A stretch of 64,000 nt of DNA, taken from positions 1 to 64,000 of the forward strand of contig CAITZM010000018.1 in assembly GCA_903896925.1 (NCBI GenBank). The letters run 5' to 3'. This stretch comes from an uncultured Lentisphaerota bacterium (GTDB lineage: Bacteria > Verrucomicrobiota > Kiritimatiellia > CAIQIC01). The position numbers and the translations under genes are program-made. Numbering within the stretch: the stretch's first letter is position 1; each line of letters begins with the position of its first letter. This document shows positions 58,932-64,000 of this stretch, piece by piece. Below the pieces are notes generated by a model. The model was not told the DNA's origin, did not search any database, and saw only the letters and a program-made list of their open reading frames with translations.

Positions 58932-59396
58932 ATGAAAATACCCGCGATAAAAGACTCCTTGGTGTTACGGACCGATTTTGCGGATGAGGCTGCGTGGCTC
59001 GCTGTCTGCACTGCCCTGCAACAACCTTCAGGAGGCTTCAAAGTCCATGTGGACATCATCAACGACCCCGCCTTCGCGGGTGTCGAAGCGCAACAGCTCC
59101 CGGCTCTGCCCACGGAGGCGCCGCACCGCACGCATGCCTTTATCGTAGACCACGTGGCCCTCCACCATCCGGAAAAAGCCATTCTGGTGGTGGATCTGCT
59201 CCACGAGCCGGGCCGCACCTTCCGGGTAATTCCGTCCGAGGTAGGCGCCGTGGCAGTCAACCTCGCGCTCGCCAACATGGACTTCTGCGACTTTGCCGAT
59301 GCCGTTGATCAGGACGGCATCTTTCGTGGGTTCCCTGCGATGCCGCAGCTGCCGCCGTCACCAAAGCCATCGTTCTGGAAACGCCTGTTCCCATGA
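58932..59396 (+). CDS. DUF6924-like cytoplasmic protein
   Basis: This 154-residue product starts at 58932 after CAGGTG. It begins MKIPAIKDSLVLRTDFADEA and contains FIVDHVALHHPEKAILVVDL and RTFRVIPSEVGAVAVNLALA followed by NMDFCDFAD, a pattern I associate with the DUF6924 family. It has no leader or membrane span. Small genes of this kind often sit in arrays of accessory hypotheticals. It ends 13 bp from the convergent sulfatase at 59410. The function is unknown. Confidence 0.7.
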   Translation: MKIPAIKDSLVLRTDFADEAAWLAVCTALQQPSGGFKVHVDIINDPAFAGVEAQQLPALPTEAPHRTHAFIVDHVALHHPEKAILVVDLLHEPGRTFRVIPSEVGAVAVNLALANMDFCDFADAVDQDGIFRGFPAMPQLPPSPKPSFWKRLFP

Positions 59397-59409
59397 GACC
59401 CGGAAAGGC

Positions 59410-61095
59410 CTAATCCTCACGCTTGGCGGCGGGACTTTTCCCCTTCTGCTTTTTCCCTTTGCCCTTTTGACCGGGCTCGGGCGGGCCGGCCTGCCGGCGG
59501 AAATCGGCCTCCAGTTTTTCCCAGCGCGCGGCGAGTTCCTTGAGCTTCTCCGGCTGCGCGGCGGCGAGGTCGTGCTGTTCACAGCGGTCGGTGGCGAGGT
59601 CGTAGAGTTCCCACGGCGCTTGCTCGCCGGAGCGGACAAGCTTGAGATCGCCGACGCGCAGCGCGCTGTTGCCGATGTGATGGAAGTAGATGTAGTCGCG
59701 TGGCACGGCACAGTCCTTCGCGAGCGCGGCGGCGAAGCTGCGGCCGGCGAGCGGGGGCGCGTCCGGCGCGGTCAGCACGGTCTCGGGCCGGCCGCCCGCG
59801 AGTTCAACCACGGTCGGCAGCACGTCCACAAAATGTCCGGGGGCGTGGCGCAGTTCGCCGCGCGCGGCGATGCCACGCGGCCAGTGGACGATCAGCGGCG
59901 ACGAAACTCCGCCCTCGTGGACCCACGACTTGTGTTTGCGGAACGGCGAGTTCGCCGCGCTCGACCAGCCGGGGCCGAGGCAGAGGAACGACTGCGCCGA
60001 ACCGGGCACGGACTGCTTGTCGTGCTTGTCACCGCGGATGATCTGCTCCGCGCTCGCGCCGTTATCGGAGACGAACAGGATGACGGTGTTGTCCAGCGCG
60101 CCCATCTGTTTGACCCGCTCGACGACGCGGCCGATCTCGCGGTCCATGCGGTCGATCATCGCGGCGTGGACCTCCATCTTCGACGCCTGGAAGCGGCGCT
60201 GCTCATCGCTCAAAGTTTTCCACGGCACAGAGCGCGGCGCCTCGCCGGCGCTGATCTGATTTTTGAGCTCGTCGGGCGAGAGATTCCACGGCGGCACGCA
60301 ATCGGTCTCCAGCGGCGCCAGCGCGCAGTTGACGATCCCGTCCTTCTTCAGGCGCTGCCAGCGCGCGTCGCGCGAGACGTCCCAGCCGGCATCGAACTTG
60401 CCGCGGTAGCGCGCGATGTCCCCGGCCGGGGCCTGCAGCGGGAAATGCGGGACGGTGTAGGCCAGGTAGAGGCAGAACGGAGCGGCCTTGTGCTGCGCGG
60501 TGTGCTCGCCGAGAAACTCCAGCGCGCGGTCGGTGAAGGCCGTCGTCGTGTAATAGCCGGAGCCGGGCGCGACCGGCGGCAGCGGCTGGTCATCGAGCTC
60601 ATGCTGATGCGGGTGGAAGTTGCGGTTGTGATCGTGCAGCACATAGGAGCGGTCGAAGCCGCCATCGGCGCAGGGCTTGGGCGCGCCATTGACGTGCCAC
60701 TTGCCGGAGTGATAGCAGCGGTAGCCGAGCGGCTTGAGATGGTGCGGCAGCACGCGCGCCCACTTGGGGAACAACCCCTGCGGCGGATCCGCGCGCAGTT
60801 GCTGGGCATAGTAGCCGGTCATCAGGCAAGTACGCGACGGCCAGCAGCGGCCGGTGGAATAGAACTGCGTGAAGCGCAGTCCGTTCGCGGCGAGGCCGTC
60901 GAGGTTCGGCGTGGCGATGTCGCCGCCGTAACAGCCGGCGTCGGAAAAGCCCATATCGTCGGCGACGATGATGACAAAGTTGGGCTTGCCCGCGGCCGCC
61001 GTTTCCGCCGTGCCGCCGAGGCGCGGCCAAAGCGCGAGGCCCGCCGCGCCGAAGCCGATATGCTTGAGGAAGTCCCGCCGTGAGGTCGTCTGCAT
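59410..61095 (-). CDS. Sulfatase with lysine-rich tail
   Basis: This 561-residue Tat-exported sulfatase starts at 61095 (MQTTSRRDFLKHIGFG) with AGGAG upstream. It has VIIVADDMGFSDAGCYGGD, formylglycine motif C84-W-P-S-R88, HSGKWHVNG and FVSDNGAS, all standard arylsulfatase residues. A His-rich insertion (HDHNRNFHPHQHELDD) follows the GKWH block. The tail GQKGKGKKQKGKSPAAKRED is strongly basic, like those of the sulfatases at 4843 and 12592. It converges with the plus-strand small-gene group. The family is certain; the substrate is unknown. Confidence 0.94.
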   Translation of the reverse strand: MQTTSRRDFLKHIGFGAAGLALWPRLGGTAETAAAGKPNFVIIVADDMGFSDAGCYGGDIATPNLDGLAANGLRFTQFYSTGRCWPSRTCLMTGYYAQQLRADPPQGLFPKWARVLPHHLKPLGYRCYHSGKWHVNGAPKPCADGGFDRSYVLHDHNRNFHPHQHELDDQPLPPVAPGSGYYTTTAFTDRALEFLGEHTAQHKAAPFCLYLAYTVPHFPLQAPAGDIARYRGKFDAGWDVSRDARWQRLKKDGIVNCALAPLETDCVPPWNLSPDELKNQISAGEAPRSVPWKTLSDEQRRFQASKMEVHAAMIDRMDREIGRVVERVKQMGALDNTVILFVSDNGASAEQIIRGDKHDKQSVPGSAQSFLCLGPGWSSAANSPFRKHKSWVHEGGVSSPLIVHWPRGIAARGELRHAPGHFVDVLPTVVELAGGRPETVLTAPDAPPLAGRSFAAALAKDCAVPRDYIYFHHIGNSALRVGDLKLVRSGEQAPWELYDLATDRCEQHDLAAAQPEKLKELAARWEKLEADFRRQAGPPEPGQKGKGKKQKGKSPAAKRED

Positions 61096-61519
61096 ACTTG
61101 TGCTCCTGTTCATACGTTGCTGCGTTTATACCAAGCTCTGTCCGGCACGCAAGGCGGCGCTTTATGGCCCGCCACCATCCAACGACTTTTCCCCGTTCTC
61201 GTCCCCATGGCGCGTTCCGTTCCGCACATTTTTTGCGGGCGTTTCCCCTGCCGCGTCGATGTGGAGGCACGCGTCCCGCGTGCCGGTGACGGCGGCGTCC
61301 CGCCGCCGTGATTTATTTCATCGGCCACTTGGTCGCGATCCGTCGGGCGGGACGCCCGACGCACCGGCAGGCGTGACGCCTGCCTCCACACTGCTGACTT
61401 GCCGCATGGCTTGTATCGCAAGCGAACCGCCGCGGCGCCTTGCTCATCCTTCGTGCTCACTCTTCCCCGGCCTCTTATCGAGGACGAACACAAAGAACGA
61501 CGGCGAGGAGCGGCAGCCC
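61096..61519. other. Gene-free stretch with hairpins
   Basis: 424 bp with no supported gene. It contains a TTGGTATAAA sequence (minus strand, 61125-61134) that could be a -10 for the sulfatase at 61095, and the triloop hairpin cluster at 61266-61384. Confidence 0.5.
61266..61384. repeat. Triloop hairpin cluster 3 (four hairpins)
   Basis: Four perfect inverted repeats lie in 119 bp: 61266-61284 (stem GGCACGCG, loop TCC), 61289-61309 (stem ACGGCGGCG, loop TCC), 61341-61361 (stem CGTCGGGCG, loop GGA) and 61366-61384 (stem GGCAGGCG, loop TGA). Stem sequences differ, but each stem ends in GCG next to its triloop. Confidence 0.8.
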
Positions 61520-62998
61520 TTATGGCGCCGGCGCCTGCCACGGCACCGCGCCACCTCGCTGGACCTGCCGGCGCAGCGCGGCGGAAAGCTCCTGGAACAA
61601 CTTGCGGTTGCGCGTAACGAGGTTCGTCGCCTCGAGGGGGTCGCTTTTCAGGTCATACATTTCGAGCGGCGCGAACGGGCTGTCCTGGAGCAGCTTCAGA
61701 TCGCCGCGCCGCAGCGCCTCGATCGTCTTGCCGCCATAGGCCGGCCCGCCCTCGCGGCGGACGAAATAATAGTCGCGCTCCTGTGCCGGCTCGGCCGCGC
61801 CGCGCAACGTCGGCAGGAAGCTAGCGGCGTCGATCCCCGCGGGCGCGGCCACGCCGGCGGCGGCGCACGCGGTCGCGAAGATGTCCATCGTCAGGGTATA
61901 GCGCGCGGTGCTGCGGCCGGGCTGGACCACGCCGGGCCAGCGCGCGGCGCCGGCGACGCGCAGGCCGCCTTCATAGACGTGGCCCTTCTCGCTGCGCCAC
62001 GGACCGTTGTTCGCGCCGTTCTTGAGCACACCACCGTTGTCGCTGGTGAAAATCACGAGCGTGTTCGCCGCCAGCCCCGTGCGGTCGAGCGTCGTCAGCA
62101 CCTGGCCGATCCCGTCATCAAGGTGCTCGATCAGCGCGACGAGTTTGGCGCGCGCGGGTGACTGCGTCGGCTCGCGCTGCTGCACCTTCGCGAGCCACTC
62201 GGGCTTCGGCTGGACAGGGTCGTGCGGCGCGTTGTAGGCCAGATACAGGAAGAAGGGCCGGTCCTTCTGCCGCGCGCGGTCTTGCAAATAGTCACACGCC
62301 CAGCCGGTGAAGACATCCGTCGCGTGGCCCTCCGGCGCGACCACCTCGGCATTGTGACGCATGAAGTTGTGGCCATGGCGCAGGTGCGTCCAGTAGTCGT
62401 CCATCATGTCGCCCAGAAACCCGTGGAAAAGATCGAAGCCACGCTCGCCCGGCGTATTCGGCGAGGTCAGTCCGAGGTGCCACTTGCCCACCAGCGCGGA
62501 GTGGTAGCCGGCGGGCTTGAGCGCCTGCGGGAGGAGCACCGCCTGGGGCGCAAGCCAGCCCCAGGAATCAGCCGGGGTCTCGTCGCGGATCACGCCCGGC
62601 ACGCCGACACGGTCGGGATGGCAGCCCGTCAGCAGCGCCGCACGCGTCGGCGAGCAGACCGGGCTGTTGGCAAAAAAGTTGTCGAACGTCAGCCCCTCGC
62701 GGAACAGCCGGTCCATGTTGGGCGTGCGGATGTCCGGCGTACCGAACGCGCTGTAATCCCCGCGGCCGAGGTCATCAGCGAGGATCACCAGAATATTGGG
62801 CCTGCCCTGACCTGTGGTGAGCGCAGTCGAACCAGCGGAGTCGGAGGACCTGGACGTATCCAAGACCGGGAAACCAGCCGGGGCACTTTTCCCCGGCCTA
62901 GCCTGCCCCGGGCAACGTTGGGGGGTGGAAGCCAGCGCGGCGCCCACAGCGCCCCACCCGATACGCTTCAGAAAATCCCGCCGCGATGTACTGGTCAT
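61520..62998 (-). CDS. Arylsulfatase (Tat-exported)
   Basis: This 492-residue sulfatase starts at 62998 (MTSTSRRDFLKRIGWG); no strong ribosome site is seen. It has ILVILADDLGRGDYSAFG, formylglycine motif C115-S-P-T-R119, VGKWHLGL and FTSDNGGV, all standard. The linker between leader and domain is unusually long, about 45 residues, and includes DSAGSTALTTGQGRPNIL encoded by the 55-bp repeat shared with the gene at 12592, plus FPVLDTS from a degenerate TTCC-GGAA element. A TGCAATAAT motif lies 54 nt upstream. The gene stands alone between two repeat-rich gaps. The substrate is unknown. Confidence 0.94.
   Translation of the reverse strand: MTSTSRRDFLKRIGWGAVGAALASTPQRCPGQARPGKSAPAGFPVLDTSRSSDSAGSTALTTGQGRPNILVILADDLGRGDYSAFGTPDIRTPNMDRLFREGLTFDNFFANSPVCSPTRAALLTGCHPDRVGVPGVIRDETPADSWGWLAPQAVLLPQALKPAGYHSALVGKWHLGLTSPNTPGERGFDLFHGFLGDMMDDYWTHLRHGHNFMRHNAEVVAPEGHATDVFTGWACDYLQDRARQKDRPFFLYLAYNAPHDPVQPKPEWLAKVQQREPTQSPARAKLVALIEHLDDGIGQVLTTLDRTGLAANTLVIFTSDNGGVLKNGANNGPWRSEKGHVYEGGLRVAGAARWPGVVQPGRSTARYTLTMDIFATACAAAGVAAPAGIDAASFLPTLRGAAEPAQERDYYFVRREGGPAYGGKTIEALRRGDLKLLQDSPFAPLEMYDLKSDPLEATNLVTRNRKLFQELSAALRRQVQRGGAVPWQAPAP
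62793..62847. repeat. 55-bp repeat inside a sulfatase gene, copy 2
   Basis: Partner of 14021-14075 with six mismatches. It encodes the leader-domain linker of this sulfatase. Confidence 0.7.
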
Positions 62999-63051
62999 GC
63001 CGGTCGCTGCCTTCTGTGTGTAGACACGACGACCAACGAGACGGCGCACAG

Positions 63052-63060
63052 ATTATTGCA
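63052..63060 (-). promoter_or_regulatory. Candidate promoter motif TGCAATAAT
   Basis: Minus-strand TGCAATAATCTGTGCG lies 54 nt upstream of the sulfatase start at 62998. It shares TGCAATAA and CTGTGCG with 11565-11573. Confidence 0.4.
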
Positions 63061-63273
63061 AGCGCGGCGCTGGAGGCACGCGCGCACCAAGCCTTCCGCC
63101 AACCTGGGATGATTACTCGAAAGAGACTACATTATTGTATCTTCGCTGCTTTAGGATGTATTTAATTGTAAGATTACAGCTTTTCAAAATCTCTTTTTGA
63201 ACGCCACGCATTTTAGCTATCGCCTTGTTTTGTAATTACCTGCACCTACCGACGCCCGCGTCACCGGCCCGTT

Positions 63274-63289
63274 TGGCATAGGGTCTGCT
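63274..63289 (+). promoter_or_regulatory. Sigma-54-like -24/-12 promoter
   Basis: TGGCATAGGGTCTGCT has GG (63275-63276) and GC (63287-63288) spaced by 10 nt, as required, and matches TGGCA and TGCT of the consensus. It would place a transcript start about 50 nt before the ammonium transporter ATG. Sigma-54 control of amt genes is well known in other bacteria. Confidence 0.45.
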
Positions 63290-63348
63290 AAATTCCGCGC
63301 GTCTGGCGACAATAAGGCCGCCGGCATAACCATTGGAGGGCAGGTTAT

Positions 63349-64000
63349 ATGCAGCAGCGATTCATGTTCGCTGCGCTGGTGGCGTTGGCCGTGTTGGCCA
63401 TGACCACGGGCGCACCGGCACAGCAGGCGGCCGCGGGGGCGGCGCCGGCGGTGCTGACGGCCAAAGACGTCAGCGCGGGCGACACCGCGTGGGTCAGCAT
63501 CAGCACCGCGCTGGTGCTGCTCATGACCATCCCCGGCCTCGCGTTTTTCTACGGCGGCCTCGTGCGCCGGAAAAATGTGCTGTCGGTGCTCATGCAGTGC
63601 TTCATGATGATGTGCCTGGTCTCGGTGCAGTGGGCGCTGTTCGGATACAGCCTCGCGTTCGGACCGGACGTGAAGGGGTTGATCGGCAACCTGTCGTGGG
63701 CCGGCCTGCAGCAGGTCAGTTCCTCCGTGCCCAGCCCCTATGCGCCGACCATCCCCCACCAGTTGTTCATGATGTTCCAGATGATGTTTGCCGTCATCAC
63801 GCCCGCGCTCATCGTCGGCGCGTTCGCGGAACGCATGAAGTTCGCCGCCTTCGTCGTCTTCTCGCTCCTCTGGGCCACCTTCGTCTATGACCCGGTCTGC
63901 CACTGGGTCTGGGGCAAGGACGGGTTCCTCAATGTGATGGGCGTGCTCGACTTCGCCGGCGGCACGGTCGTACACATCAACGCGGGCGTCGCAAGTCTCG
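63349..64000 (+). CDS. amt: Ammonium transporter (AmtB family), partial at window end
   Basis: The first 217 residues are visible. The start at 63349 follows GGAGGGCAGG. A cleavable-looking signal ([20 protein letters not shown]) precedes the conserved body, as in some bacterial Amt proteins. [20 protein letters not shown] then [12 protein letters not shown] is the Amt signature, followed by [37 protein letters not shown] and [19 protein letters not shown]; its His belongs to the twin-His pore pair. It imports ammonium across the inner membrane. The rest of the gene, and probably a glnB/glnK neighbour, lie beyond the window. It has a sigma-54-like promoter, which suggests nitrogen regulation. 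Confidence 0.97.
   Translation, partial: MQQRFMFAALVALAVLAMTTGAPAQQAAAGAAPAVLTAKDVSAGDTAWVSISTALVLLMTIPGLAFFYGGLVRRKNVLSVLMQCFMMMCLVSVQWALFGYSLAFGPDVKGLIGNLSWAGLQQVSSSVPSPYAPTIPHQLFMMFQMMFAVITPALIVGAFAERMKFAAFVVFSLLWATFVYDPVCHWVWGKDGFLNVMGVLDFAGGTVVHINAGVASL

Larger units (their letters stand above)
62999..63348. other. Divergent promoter region
   Basis: 350 bp between a minus-strand sulfatase and the plus-strand ammonium transporter. It has an AT-rich block at about 63110-63240 and candidate sites at 63052-63060 and 63274-63289. No gene is seen. Confidence 0.55.

Overview
The window is GC-rich, gene-dense DNA from a polysaccharide-degrading bacterium, most likely of the PVC superphylum (Kiritimatiellota, Verrucomicrobiota, Lentisphaerota or Planctomycetota). 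That placement is inferred from ten sulfatases, Tat-exported enzymes with RRDFLK-type leaders, LamG, DUF1080 and HzsA-like architectures, and the absence of any SusC/SusD or TonB-dependent transporter. There is no rRNA, tRNA, CRISPR array, transposase or phage gene.

Layout. 58-3030 (minus): a BspA-type leucine-rich-repeat secreted protein, ending inside a tandem repeat, and a coiled-coil exported protein. 3539-11508 (minus): an operon-like run of five sulfatases, two junctions of which are ATGA stop/start overlaps. 11725-12198: a small lipoprotein. 12592-20716 (minus): a second operon-like run of a BNR/sialidase-like protein, a GH28-like enzyme, a GH141-like beta-helix protein and two sulfatases. 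20900-33399 (minus): a pectate-lyase-like beta-helix protein, a glycosidase-like/acetylesterase fusion, a sialidase-LamG-sialidase protein and a giant HzsA-like di-haem protein. 34213-36975: a URO-D-family protein and a GH78 rhamnosidase, flanked by 78-bp inverted repeats. 37696-51889: two LamG-containing GH32-like proteins, a decayed ceramidase-like pseudogene and its intact paralogue, a GlcG/HbpS-like protein, an unrecognised exported protein, a GHL10-like hydrolase and an FAD oxidoreductase. 52276-56211: a DUF2283-type protein, a sulfatase and a GH43/GH32-like protein. 56648-59396 (plus): six short membrane, lipoprotein or hypothetical genes. 59410-62998 (minus): two more sulfatases. 63349 to the end (plus): the start of an ammonium transporter behind a sigma-54-like site.

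Together the minus-strand genes look like a large outward-acting degradation locus for a sulfated, acetylated polysaccharide that probably contains deoxy sugars such as rhamnose or fucose. Sulfatases and the acetylesterase would strip substituents, and GH78, GH28, GH141-like, GH32-like and sialidase-like enzymes would cut sugars. No transporter, regulator or sulfatase-maturation enzyme is present, so those functions must be elsewhere. The substrate is an inference.

The least expected content is not a gene. At least six families of short palindromic repeats fill the intergenic spaces. One, a TTCCAA/TTGGAA element that occurs as a double hairpin with a constant 16-17 nt spacer, also occurs as single in-frame copies at the end of the signal peptides of several exported enzymes. 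Another has invaded the leader of a GH32-like gene. Variable-stem hairpins sharing a GGA/TCC/TGA/TCA triloop, and an upstream TGCAATAA motif shared by several operons, are further structure not explained by the genes.
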